56,357 bases of DNA. It comes from Clostridia bacterium (GTDB taxonomy: Bacteria > Bacillota > Clostridia > Oscillospirales > CAG-272). Shown here one piece after another: positions 1 through 6,734 of the stretch. Where the stretch lies: the NCBI GenBank assembly GCA_017504605.1, contig JAFVQW010000002.1, forward strand, positions 1 to 56,357, read 5' to 3'. The notes under the pieces were generated by a model. The model worked only from the letters and a program-made list of their open reading frames with translations, was not told where the DNA came from and did not search any database. Numbering within the stretch: position 1 is the stretch's first letter; every line of letters begins with the position of its first letter. The position numbers and the translations under genes are program-made.

Positions 1-1
1 C

Positions 2-979
2 TTCCTTTATGATGCCGAGGGCTCGCCTATCGGTATACAGCATCAGCACTACTCACTAACAAACCCTAAAACCTATTGGTTTGAGAAGAACCTACAAGGT
101 GACGTAGTGGCGGTATACAGAGACTCCGATGCCGTCTTTGACAGGATATCTACCTATGAATACGATGCATGGGGTAATATTGTAGAGACATGGCATACTT
201 CCAGCATTCTCGGTATAGGAGAAGCCAACCCGTTCAGATACAGAGGTTACTACTATGACGTTGATACGGGACTCTATTATGTAAATTCAAGGTACTACGA
301 CCCGAGCGTTTGTAGGTGGATAAATGCTGATGGCTATGTAACGACGGGGCAAGGAATTCTCGGTTACAACATGTATGCCTATTGTGGAAACAACCCCATA
401 AGTCGTGTAGATCACACAGGAGCGTTTTGGCAAGAGCTGTGGGCATCCTTTACGCAAACGCTACAACAGGCAAAAAGTTATTTTGTGATGGCGGCAGGCT
501 TTTCACAGACCGATACTCCTGCGATAGGCCCGGCAGATTTAGTATCATCAGCTATGATAGTTGGTGGCATGTTGGTTTGTTTTGGGATTGCTGCATATAA
601 CACTGTAACAGCGCCGGCTTCCATTTCAAAGTCTGAAGAAAAATCGGAAGCGATACCTGTTTTTCCAAAAAATAACGGGACCGTTTATTATCATATTACC
701 ACGCCAGAAAATGCAGCGTCAATTAAGGCTACGGGAGTTATGACTGGAAGCGAATGGGAAGGAGGTTATGTATATGCTTGGAAGACAAAGCCAAACAAAT
801 ATGCAATTGAAAACTCCGGAGCACATCAGGGCGTTGTTATTTCTTTCAAAACCAATGCCGCATTTGTTGTGGATATGGGAATAACAGATTTTAGGGTTCA
901 AATGTTTGGGCCAGTAGTTAGTGTTGTGCCAGGCCCAATAATCGTTTGGGACGTACAAATTGTGGAGAAACAAAAATGA
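2..979 (+). CDS. RHS polymorphic toxin, C-terminal part (5' end outside window)
   Basis: The reading frame is open from base 2, so only the last 325 residues are seen. The first ~140 are the end of an RHS/YD-repeat shell: motifs YDAWGN, FRYRGYYYD and GLYYVNSRYYDP, then the GYNMYAYCGNNP box that marks the end of RHS cores, closing at DHTG (about residue 137). After it come a hydrophobic stretch (about 180-199) and a tip domain from about residue 229 starting YYHIT, rich in G, V and F. The YHIT start and overall layout resemble HYD1-type ADP-ribosyltransferase toxin tips; that assignment is inference. RHS shells encapsulate and deliver such tips to competing cells. Base composition is more AT-rich than the bulk of the window. 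The next gene overlaps by 4 nt (ATGA) and is the likely antitoxin partner. Confidence 0.85.
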   Translation, partial: FLYDAEGSPIGIQHQHYSLTNPKTYWFEKNLQGDVVAVYRDSDAVFDRISTYEYDAWGNIVETWHTSSILGIGEANPFRYRGYYYDVDTGLYYVNSRYYDPSVCRWINADGYVTTGQGILGYNMYAYCGNNPISRVDHTGAFWQELWASFTQTLQQAKSYFVMAAGFSQTDTPAIGPADLVSSAMIVGGMLVCFGIAAYNTVTAPASISKSEEKSEAIPVFPKNNGTVYYHITTPENAASIKATGVMTGSEWEGGYVYAWKTKPNKYAIENSGAHQGVVISFKTNAAFVVDMGITDFRVQMFGPVVSVVPGPIIVWDVQIVEKQK

Positions 980-1590
980 AAATTAATAACATCTATGTTA
1001 AAGGTGAAGGATATGCTTATTGCAAGTCGAGCTTTTATTCAGCACATGATGCTCTGTCAAATTCTTTGTGTTACACCTTTTCCCGAGGCGTGAATAGGCT
1101 AATTGGTGAAATTGACTCGGGGTGCTGGGCTGTAAGCTACTTGCTCTCTATGTATAAGCATTGCCCAGAGGATTTTGTTTTGCTCGATGAGCCGAAAATC
1201 GTAGCAGATGGAAAGCAGGTTTCTTTAAATGATTTGTCCTCAATTTCCTGCTATATGGATAAATCGAACCCCATGTTTTGTTCTGACGCCTCGGTAAAAG
1301 AACTCGTCATACATGGGCTAAAACAAAGCAAATCAAATTACTCGTGTGCTGATATAAGAAGCCTGTTTTATATCGATAGTGAGCGTTTCGAACGGGCGAT
1401 TACGGGTGTAGGAAACGAAATTTTTAAGGTTATGGCTGCAATAGGGTTTTCTTACGAAAGAGAAATATTTTGTTTTCCGTGGTTGAGTCAAAGACGCTTT
1501 GAAAGGTATCATAAAAATCTAATTGCGGTGCTAGATGTGTTAGAAAGCTTTAAAAAAATTATTATTCTGCCAGTTGGATATCATTTTTAG
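976..1590 (+). CDS. Putative immunity protein with a degenerate P-loop-like motif
   Basis: A 204-residue protein that starts at an ATG overlapping the toxin stop by 4 nt, with GGAG eight bases upstream; such coupling is typical of toxin-immunity pairs. No confident family assignment. Residues 44-49 read GEIDSG followed by CWAVSYLLSM, in the context of an ABC-ATPase Walker A (normally GxxGSGKST), but the lysine is absent. Later segments DFVLLDEP and RFERAITGVGNE could correspond to other parts of an eroded ABC ATPase fold. It has no signal peptide or membrane segment, so it is probably cytoplasmic, where it would bind and neutralise the toxin tip. The role comes from position; the fold idea is a weak inference. 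Confidence 0.55.
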   Translation: MKINNIYVKGEGYAYCKSSFYSAHDALSNSLCYTFSRGVNRLIGEIDSGCWAVSYLLSMYKHCPEDFVLLDEPKIVADGKQVSLNDLSSISCYMDKSNPMFCSDASVKELVIHGLKQSKSNYSCADIRSLFYIDSERFERAITGVGNEIFKVMAAIGFSYEREIFCFPWLSQRRFERYHKNLIAVLDVLESFKKIIILPVGYHF

Positions 1591-1625
1591 AAGGCAGTAT
1601 ACAGGATAACAAAGCAAAAGCCGAA

Positions 1626-1656
1626 GGGCTCCGTCGATTTTCGACGGAGCCCTTTT
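1626..1656 (+). terminator. Factor-independent terminator after the toxin-immunity pair
   Basis: A perfect 12-bp stem (GGGCTCCGTCGA / TCGACGGAGCCC) with a 3-nt loop is followed by TTTT. It lies 35 bases after the stop of the candidate immunity gene. Confidence 0.85.
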
Positions 1657-1702
1657 CATGTAACACACAAAATACTAGCTTTGGTTTTGTTGAATAAGTC
1701 AA

Positions 1703-1731
1703 TTGACCCCCGCCCCCGCGTGTGGTAAAAT
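1703..1731 (+). promoter_or_regulatory. Sigma-A type promoter in front of the orphan tip fragment
   Basis: TTGACC, 17 bp, TAAAAT. The spacer is GC-rich and ends CGCGTGTGG, matching the spacers of several housekeeping promoters in this window (25.8, 37.8 and 56.1 kb). It would drive the small gene at 1835 across the toxin-tip remnant. Confidence 0.55.
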
Positions 1732-1739
1732 AAGAATAG

Positions 1740-1832
1740 GAAGCGGTAGTAGTGGGAGCTTTGGTTGGCGCTATGGCCGGGTTAACATTTTATAGCTTGT
1801 TTAGAACAATCAAAAGCTGGTTTGGGAGGTAA
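1740..1832 (+). pseudogene. Orphan RHS toxin-tip remnant
   Basis: After an in-frame TAG, a 30-codon open stretch reads EAVVVGALVGAMAGLTFYSL and then ends FRTIKSWFGR with a TAA two bases before the next ATG. A glycine/alanine-rich hydrophobic segment followed by a short basic end resembles the region after an RHS core, not a free-standing gene; no start codon or RBS fits. It is best read as the 3' scrap of a displaced toxin tip still attached to its immunity gene, as expected of orphan tip-immunity cassettes in RHS loci. Confidence 0.45.
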
Positions 1833-1834
1833 CT

Positions 1835-2350
1835 ATGAAAAAATACGTAGTCTTGTTTTGCGCCATAGTTATCGGTCTAATAATTATTGCGTTAATTCCA
1901 AAGAATGCAGACCGAATAAGCAATGCTGTTGTCAATGTTGAAAATGGGGATATAGCTTTTTGTTACACTGATTATTCCGGCAGAGCGAGCGCATTAAGAA
2001 TTGTTTTGTTTGATAAGAATGGAGAAAAGCTTTTTTCAAAGTCTACTTATGCTGCGGAAGGATACGCCTCGTTAGGCTTTAGGGATAATATTTTATTCGT
2101 GTGCTGCGGAAAATCCCAAGATATAACTTATTCGTTTGATAGAGCGGGTGCAGAGGTGACCCCTAATATGACGATTGAGGAGGTGAAAAAAATCACTGCT
2201 TTCCAAGGGTGGAAAAGTTCTTTTGGCAAGAAAACCTACGAGCTAAATGGATACATTTATTGCTACGAAGCTCCAACAATTTTCAAGGATAAATCGAAAT
2301 TTACCATCACCTACGGAGACAAGGTCAAAATAATACATAAATCTCCTTAG
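1835..2350 (+). CDS. Membrane-anchored hypothetical protein, candidate orphan immunity protein
   Basis: 171 residues, not assigned to a family. An uncleaved N-terminal transmembrane helix (about residues 4-22, no lipobox cysteine) is followed by an external beta-rich domain with repeated segments of the type GDIAFCYTDYSG, ILFVCCG and GYIYCYEAP, reminiscent of propeller blades. GGGAGG lies 5 bases before the ATG. It directly follows a toxin-tip remnant and ends just before half of a terminator shared with its neighbours. An envelope-located immunity protein for a pore-forming or wall-acting RHS tip is a reasonable guess from context only. Confidence 0.6.
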   Translation: MKKYVVLFCAIVIGLIIIALIPKNADRISNAVVNVENGDIAFCYTDYSGRASALRIVLFDKNGEKLFSKSTYAAEGYASLGFRDNILFVCCGKSQDITYSFDRAGAEVTPNMTIEEVKKITAFQGWKSSFGKKTYELNGYIYCYEAPTIFKDKSKFTITYGDKVKIIHKSP

Positions 2351-2359
2351 AAAAAGGAA

Positions 2360-2372
2360 GCGCCCGACGGGA
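2360..2372 (+). repeat. Half-terminator repeat, copy 1
   Basis: GCGCCCGACGGGA, identical to the left arm plus loop start of the intact terminator at 3608-3638, but without its right arm. It sits 10 bases after the stop of the preceding gene. Confidence 0.7.
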
Positions 2373-2447
2373 ATTGTTTATAATTTCCTAAAGCAAAACG
2401 AGCAAAATTCGGTGTGTGCGATTTTGAAGATATGGGAGATAATGAAT

Positions 2448-2984
2448 ATGAGAATTTTTAAGGTTGATGAAAAAATAGATTCCTATACTGCTCCTCTTTT
2501 AAAGGTTGTTTTTTCCGCCTTATTAATTGCCGCCCTGCTCGCAATCAGGATTTGGGTTCCTATCAGCAGCCCTGTTTGGGATGCTATAGTAGGAGTGGCG
2601 AGCGCTATGCTGATGCTGCTGCTTGTGCTTCGCATTGCTTTGTCGTTTTGTGAGATGCTTTTGCTGAGTGAGCGCAGAGAAAAAGCGAATCTTGATATAC
2701 AGGCTGCAATCAAAAAAAGTAAAAAATGCTCGGTGGATTACGTTATATCGCTGTTAGAATCGAATGATATTATAGACGTTGCGATTTTTTTGGGCGGGAG
2801 AGTTGTACGCTTTGGAGCGTCTTCGGATTCCCGTCAGGGCGAATCACGCCTTTTTGGCAAGCAGTATTATATCGATGATAAAAGCGACGTTGCAATTGAA
2901 ACAGTGAGAGAGACACTCGATAAATATTCCGAAAATGATGAGCTTTGCGTAATATCGATAGACGGTCTTATACCGCGCAGATAA
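2448..2984 (+). CDS. Two-helix membrane protein, candidate immunity protein
   Basis: 178 residues from the ATG at 2448; GGGAG at 2434-2438 gives a 9-base spacing to this ATG but only 3 to the one at 2442, so the later start is preferred. Two hydrophobic segments near residues 21-38 and 45-68 are followed by a cytoplasmic domain of about 105 residues (DYVISLLESNDIIDVAIFLG, YYIDDKSDVAIETV). No known family recognised. AT-rich, in an RHS island, and followed by a half-terminator like the gene before it. Alternative: a small regulator of an envelope process. Confidence 0.5.
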   Translation: MRIFKVDEKIDSYTAPLLKVVFSALLIAALLAIRIWVPISSPVWDAIVGVASAMLMLLLVLRIALSFCEMLLLSERREKANLDIQAAIKKSKKCSVDYVISLLESNDIIDVAIFLGGRVVRFGASSDSRQGESRLFGKQYYIDDKSDVAIETVRETLDKYSENDELCVISIDGLIPRR

Positions 2985-3043
2985 CGAATGTCGCGTTCCT
3001 GCGCAGGCAAGCCCATTATAAAAAATATCGGTTCTAAAGCCGA

Positions 3044-3058
3044 GCGCCCGACGGGAGA
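3044..3058 (+). repeat. Half-terminator repeat, copy 2
   Basis: GCGCCCGACGGGAGA repeats the left arm and loop of the terminator at 3608-3638. The sequence then departs (CGCCG instead of CCGTCGGG), so no hairpin can form. Confidence 0.7.
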
Positions 3059-3136
3059 CGCCGTTTCTGCTTTGAGCGAAAGCTTGACATCTCAGTATGT
3101 GCAAAACCAAGTTAGACGCATTTTTGGAGGCTTATG

Positions 3137-3568
3137 ATGAGCATAAAAAATCAGATTATTGTTATTATTCTGTGCTTTATTCTCGGCTTTTTCTATCTCC
3201 GTGGCTTTATTTGGGGAATTAAATTATATCAGCTAAATAATAGCGCATATAAAAAGCGTAAGAAAGGGGAAACTTTTAAGGAATGGTTATCATATAGCAG
3301 ATATAGGGAGGAAATCCCTAAAGCAATTCGAATGCTTTATTACTTTATATTAATTTTTCATCCGGTCGCTATAATTACTTGTGCATTTATACATTTTTCG
3401 GAGTTGTCTCAAGATTTTAGTCAGAGCTTAGGATATATCATAGCGGTGTTAGTAGTATTTGTTGACAGTGCTTGGATGTTGATAATACATTTGTTGTTTA
3501 CTCGTATTAAGCCGGGTTATGCGTATTCTCGATGGATAAAAAAAACGAGAGGGCAAAAGAAAGACTAA
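3137..3568 (+). CDS. Three-helix membrane protein, candidate immunity protein
   Basis: 143 residues starting at the second of two adjacent ATGs; GGAGG at 3126-3130 is 6 bases from this ATG. Hydrophobic segments lie near residues 7-26, 66-86 and 99-123, with a basic loop (YKKRKKGETFKEW) between the first and second and a basic tail. No family recognised. AT-rich like its neighbours. It is the last gene of the RHS-associated set and the only small gene here followed by an intact terminator. Membrane immunity protein is inferred from context. Confidence 0.5.
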   Translation: MSIKNQIIVIILCFILGFFYLRGFIWGIKLYQLNNSAYKKRKKGETFKEWLSYSRYREEIPKAIRMLYYFILIFHPVAIITCAFIHFSELSQDFSQSLGYIIAVLVVFVDSAWMLIIHLLFTRIKPGYAYSRWIKKTRGQKKD

Positions 3569-3607
3569 AAGCTTTCATATAGGAAAAGAGTTCTTTGAAA
3601 AAACCGA

Positions 3608-3638
3608 GCGCCCGACGGGAGACCGTCGGGCGCTTTTT
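3608..3638 (+). terminator. Intact factor-independent terminator of the RHS island
   Basis: Perfect 11-bp stem GCGCCCGACGG / CCGTCGGGCGC, loop GAGA, then TTTTT. Its left half occurs alone after the genes ending at 2350 and 2984. Confidence 0.9.
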
Positions 3639-3643
3639 CTGTT

Positions 3644-3687
3644 GTTTAATTTTTCAGCGAGTGGATAGGTGCGGGGATTCTGCCGCC
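3644..3687 (-). repeat. 44-bp direct repeat: duplicated 3' end of the UPF0210 gene
   Basis: Identical over 44 bp to 4066-4109. On the minus strand it encodes [13 protein letters not shown] plus the stop, the last residues of the UPF0210 protein. It lies 6 bases after the island terminator. Confidence 0.85.
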
Positions 3688-3729
3688 CGATTCTATTTAC
3701 CGATTTTTAAAAAATTATATTTTTGTCTA

Positions 3730-3894
3730 TTACCTCAATAACCAATCTGAAATATCTACAATCCGCACGCCCTCGTATTGATATTCGTCGTGGCGAATTC
3801 TTGCGATTACCATTTTGGGATAAGCATCATTAATTTGTAATAGCGGGGATATTTCTCGCTCGAAGGTTTTTTCGTCGCTTATATTATCATCTGT
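3730..3894 (-). pseudogene. C-terminal fragment of a DUF4143-type AAA ATPase
   Basis: On the minus strand about 54 codons read SDEKTFEREISPLLQINDAY, then PKMVIARIRHDEYQYEGVRI and VDISDWLL, ending in a stop at 3730. This is the usual C-terminal block of the large mobile family of ATP-binding proteins with a DUF4143 C-terminus. An in-frame stop lies just upstream and the ATPase domain is missing, so it is a remnant. It lies between the two 44-bp repeats. Confidence 0.55.
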
Positions 3895-3953
3895 TTACCA
3901 AAATCAACAATTTTTTAAAATTGGTAAATAGAACGCTTTTATTTTTCATAAAA

Positions 3954-3997
3954 AAAGAAAAGCTATCTCGGATTTTCGTCTTTGATAACTTTTCTTT
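3954..3997. repeat. Imperfect 14-bp inverted repeat
   Basis: AAAGAAAAGCTATC (3954-3967) and GATAACTTTTCTTT (3984-3997) pair with one mismatch across a 16-nt loop. It could be a weak bidirectional terminator or an element end within the junction scar between the RHS island and the UPF0210 gene. Confidence 0.4.
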
Positions 3998-4065
3998 GTC
4001 TTATCCGGTTGGTGCGTCTTCGCCGCTTAGAAGATCGCGTGTTTCCGACCGAGGCTTTTTCTTTC

Positions 4066-4109
4066 GTTTAATTTTTCAGCGAGTGGATAGGTGCGGGGAT
4101 TCTGCCGCC
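4066..4109 (-). repeat. 44-bp direct repeat: original copy at the UPF0210 3' end
   Basis: Partner of 3644-3687. It covers the last codons and stop of the UPF0210 gene plus two bases beyond. Elements that integrate into gene ends create such repeats when they rebuild the gene end. Confidence 0.8.
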
Positions 4110-5426
4110 GCGGCCGATAAACTTCTCGCAGCTCTCTTTTTTTAGAGGCATAATCGGCGCGTAGCCGAGAAGGCCGCCGAACTCGGCGCTCTCGCCGACG
4201 TCCTTGCCCCACACGGGGATAACCCTGACCGCCGTCGTCTTGGTATTGACGACGCCTATCGAAATCTCGTCGGCGATAATGCCCGAGATGGTCGAGGCGG
4301 GGGTGTCGCCTGGAATCGCAATCATATCGAGGCCGACCGAGCATACCGCCGTCATCGCCTCGAGCTTCTCGAGCGAGAGCGTGCCCGCTCCCACCGCGTC
4401 AATCATTCCTCTGTCCTCGGATACGGGGATAAACGCGCCCGAGAGGCCGCCGACGTGGCTCGATGCCATAACGCCGCCCTTCTTGACCGCATCGTTTAGC
4501 AGTGCGAGCGCGGCGGTGGTGCCGTGCGTGCCGCATCTTTCAAGTCCCATATTCTCGAGAATCTCGGCAACCGAGTCGCCCGCGGCGGGGGTAGGTGCGA
4601 GCGAGAGGTCTACTATGCCGTAGGGCACGCCGAGACGGCGAGCCGCCTCGGCGGCGATAAGCTGACCGACGCGGGTAATCTTAAAGGCAATCTTCTTCAC
4701 CGTGTCGGCAAGACCCGAGAAGTCGCAGTCGCCCGCCGCCTTGATAGCCGCGGCAACGACACCGGGGCCGCTGACACCGACGTTGATAACCGTGTCGGGC
4801 TCGCCGACACCGTGCATAGCACCCGCCATAAAGGGGTTATCCTCGGGAATATTGGCGAAGACGACGAGCTTCGCACAGCCGATAGAATCGTTCTCGCGGG
4901 TAAGATATGCCGTCTCCTTAATAATCTCGCCCATTTTCTTAACGGCATCCATATTGATGCCCGCCTTGGTCGAGGCGACGTTTACCGAGGAGCAGATGCG
5001 CGTGGTCTCGGCGAGCGCCTCGGGAATAGAGGCGATAAGGTTATTGGCACCGACCGTCGCACCCTTTTGCACGAGGGCGGAGTAGCCGCCAATAAAGTTC
5101 ACGCCGAGGGCATCTGCGGCGCGCTCGAGCATCTTCGCAAGACGGACGAAGCCCGAGGGCGAGAGCGATGCTCCGACGTAGGATATGGGCGTTACCGATA
5201 TACGCTTATTGACAATCGGTATGCCGTAGGTGCGCTCGAGCTCCTGACAAACACTGACGAGGTTTTTTGCCGAGCGCGTTATTTTATCGTATATTTTCTG
5301 TTCAAGACGCGCGGGGTCGTCGGAGATACAGTCGAAGAGCGAGATGCCCATTGTGACCGTTCTTATATCGAGGTTCTCCTCGCGTATCATCTTGATTGTT
5401 TCGAGTATGTCCTGAGTGTTTAACAT
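4068..5426 (-). CDS. UPF0210 (PFL-like) family protein
   Basis: 452 residues, the full length of the UPF0210/DUF711 family (often labelled PFL family protein). It has the family N-terminus [14 protein letters not shown], the [15 protein letters not shown] segment and conserved glycine-rich stretches ([26 protein letters not shown]). Biochemical function is unknown; the fold is related to glycyl-radical enzymes but no glycyl-radical loop is evident. The UPF0237 ACT-domain gene lies 3 bp upstream on the same strand, the usual pairing in Firmicutes, implying a common role and possibly ligand sensing. Its last codons are duplicated 422 bp downstream, at the edge of the RHS island. Confidence 0.9.
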   Translation of the reverse strand: MLNTQDILETIKMIREENLDIRTVTMGISLFDCISDDPARLEQKIYDKITRSAKNLVSVCQELERTYGIPIVNKRISVTPISYVGASLSPSGFVRLAKMLERAADALGVNFIGGYSALVQKGATVGANNLIASIPEALAETTRICSSVNVASTKAGINMDAVKKMGEIIKETAYLTRENDSIGCAKLVVFANIPEDNPFMAGAMHGVGEPDTVINVGVSGPGVVAAAIKAAGDCDFSGLADTVKKIAFKITRVGQLIAAEAARRLGVPYGIVDLSLAPTPAAGDSVAEILENMGLERCGTHGTTAALALLNDAVKKGGVMASSHVGGLSGAFIPVSEDRGMIDAVGAGTLSLEKLEAMTAVCSVGLDMIAIPGDTPASTISGIIADEISIGVVNTKTTAVRVIPVWGKDVGESAEFGGLLGYAPIMPLKKESCEKFIGRGGRIPAPIHSLKN

Positions 5427-5429
5427 CTT

Positions 5430-5699
5430 TTAAATCTTGTGCATCGTGTTGAAAATATCCTCGTGCATCACGCGAATGTCAACACCGCACTCCTCTCCCG
5501 CTTTCTCCATACCCTCGGCAAAGCAGGAGAAGTCACAGGAGAGACCCTCGAGCTCGACGAGCATAATCATAGCAAAGTATTCCTTCATAACCGTCTGGCT
5601 GATGTCGATGATATTCGCGCCGTATTTTGCACACAGGCCCGAGGCCTCGGCAATAATGCCGACCTTATCGCGACCGGTAACGGTAACAACTGCCTTCAT
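5430..5699 (-). CDS. UPF0237 ACT-domain protein
   Basis: 89 residues from the ATG at 5699 (MKAVVTVTGRDKVGIIAEAS), chosen because GAGGTG lies 5 bases upstream; an upstream in-frame start lacks this. A single ACT fold: glycine-rich turn GRDKVGI, then NIIDISQTVMKEYFAMIMLV. Related to the GcvR regulatory ACT proteins, which bind amino acids. First gene of a two-gene unit with UPF0210. Confidence 0.9.
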   Translation of the reverse strand: MKAVVTVTGRDKVGIIAEASGLCAKYGANIIDISQTVMKEYFAMIMLVELEGLSCDFSCFAEGMEKAGEECGVDIRVMHEDIFNTMHKI

Positions 5700-5735
5700 A
5701 AAAAGCACCTCACTAAAAGTATTTTATCAGTAATT

Positions 5736-5764
5736 ATTTTACTACACGCGGGCGCAATTTGCAA
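5736..5764 (-). promoter_or_regulatory. Promoter of the UPF0237-UPF0210 unit
   Basis: On the minus strand TTGCAA, 17 bp, TAAAAT; the spacer ends CCCGCGTGTAG, the shared spacer motif. Divergent from the truB promoter. Confidence 0.6.
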
Positions 5765-5771
5765 TACTTTA

Positions 5772-5800
5772 TTGAAATTTCCCGCTCTTTATGCTAAAAT
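5772..5800 (+). promoter_or_regulatory. Promoter of truB-addA
   Basis: TTGAAA, 17 bp, TAAAAT, with a TATGC extension before the -10 box, 26 bases before the truB ATG. Confidence 0.65.
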
Positions 5801-5826
5801 AAAGGAAAAGGAAAGGGGGCGCGGAA

Positions 5827-6720
5827 ATGGACGGCGTTGTAATAGTTAAAAAGGAAGCGGGGCTCTCCTCGCAGGCAGTGGTAAACCGCGTTAAGCGGCT
5901 CTATGCCGTCGACCGCGCGGGACATACGGGAACGCTCGACCCCCTGGCCGAGGGGGTTTTGCCCGTGCTTATAGGGCGGGCGGTTAAGGCGAGCGAGTTT
6001 ATGCTCACCGAGGACAAGCACTACCGCGCGACGCTCCTACTCGGTCTCACGACCGACACCGAGGATATTACGGGTGAGACTCTCACGCGCACCGACACTC
6101 TCCCGACACCCGCCGAGCTTCTTGCGGTTATACCCGAGTTCGTCGGGAAAATAAAGCAAATTCCGCCGATGTACTCGGCATTAAAGCGCGGCGGGCAGAA
6201 GCTCTGCGACCTCGCGCGGCGGGGAATAGAGGTAGAGCGCGAGGCTCGGGAAATCGAGATATATTCACTCACGGCCGAGCATATTTCGGGCGGGGAATAC
6301 ACGCTCGACGTTCACTGTAGTAAGGGCACCTATATTCGCACGCTCTGCGCCGATATAGGAAGGAGGCTCGGCTCGGGCGGCGTGATGAAGACGCTCTGCC
6401 GCACCGCGGCCTCGGGCTTTACGCTCGGAGATGCGCTCACCCTCGGCGAGCTTGAGGCTATGAGCGAGGCCGAGCGCGGGGCGATTGTTATACCCACCGA
6501 GAGAATTTTCGAGAAATTTACCGTTGTGGCGCTCCCGCCCTTCTTCTCTCACCTCGCGCGGGCGGGGCAGGAGATTTATTTAAGGAAGATAGGGAGAGAT
6601 TTTCCGCTCGGAACGCTCCTTCGCCTATCCGACGAGCGCGGATTTTTCGCCGTCGGCGAGGTAAGAGAGTACGAGGCGGGAGCGGCTATAAAGCCGATAA
6701 GACAGTTCAGATTGGATTAA
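5827..6720 (+). CDS. truB: tRNA pseudouridine(55) synthase
   Basis: 297 residues, the usual TruB length. It converts U55 in the T-loop of tRNAs to pseudouridine. Visible signatures: N-terminal GVVIVKKEAGLSSQAVVNRV, the catalytic block HTGTLDPLAEGVLPV with the active-site aspartate (about residue 40), the KHYRATLLLGLTTDTED motif, and RGIEVEREAREIEIY. The C-terminus (FPLGTLLRLSDERGFFAVGE) is a PUA-like domain. GGGGG lies a few bases upstream of the ATG. Only 14 bp separate it from addA, so the two are probably co-transcribed. The usual neighbours rbfA and ribF are not adjacent; an rbfA lies 26 kb away. Confidence 0.95.
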   Translation: MDGVVIVKKEAGLSSQAVVNRVKRLYAVDRAGHTGTLDPLAEGVLPVLIGRAVKASEFMLTEDKHYRATLLLGLTTDTEDITGETLTRTDTLPTPAELLAVIPEFVGKIKQIPPMYSALKRGGQKLCDLARRGIEVEREAREIEIYSLTAEHISGGEYTLDVHCSKGTYIRTLCADIGRRLGSGGVMKTLCRTAASGFTLGDALTLGELEAMSEAERGAIVIPTERIFEKFTVVALPPFFSHLARAGQEIYLRKIGRDFPLGTLLRLSDERGFFAVGEVREYEAGAAIKPIRQFRLD

Positions 6721-6734
6721 GAAGGGAGACGGCA

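Noticed and set aside
4524..5423. 299-codon plus-strand frame antisense to UPF0210
   Set aside because: Shadow of codon bias in the real gene; the protein is compositionally biased and has no recognisable domain.
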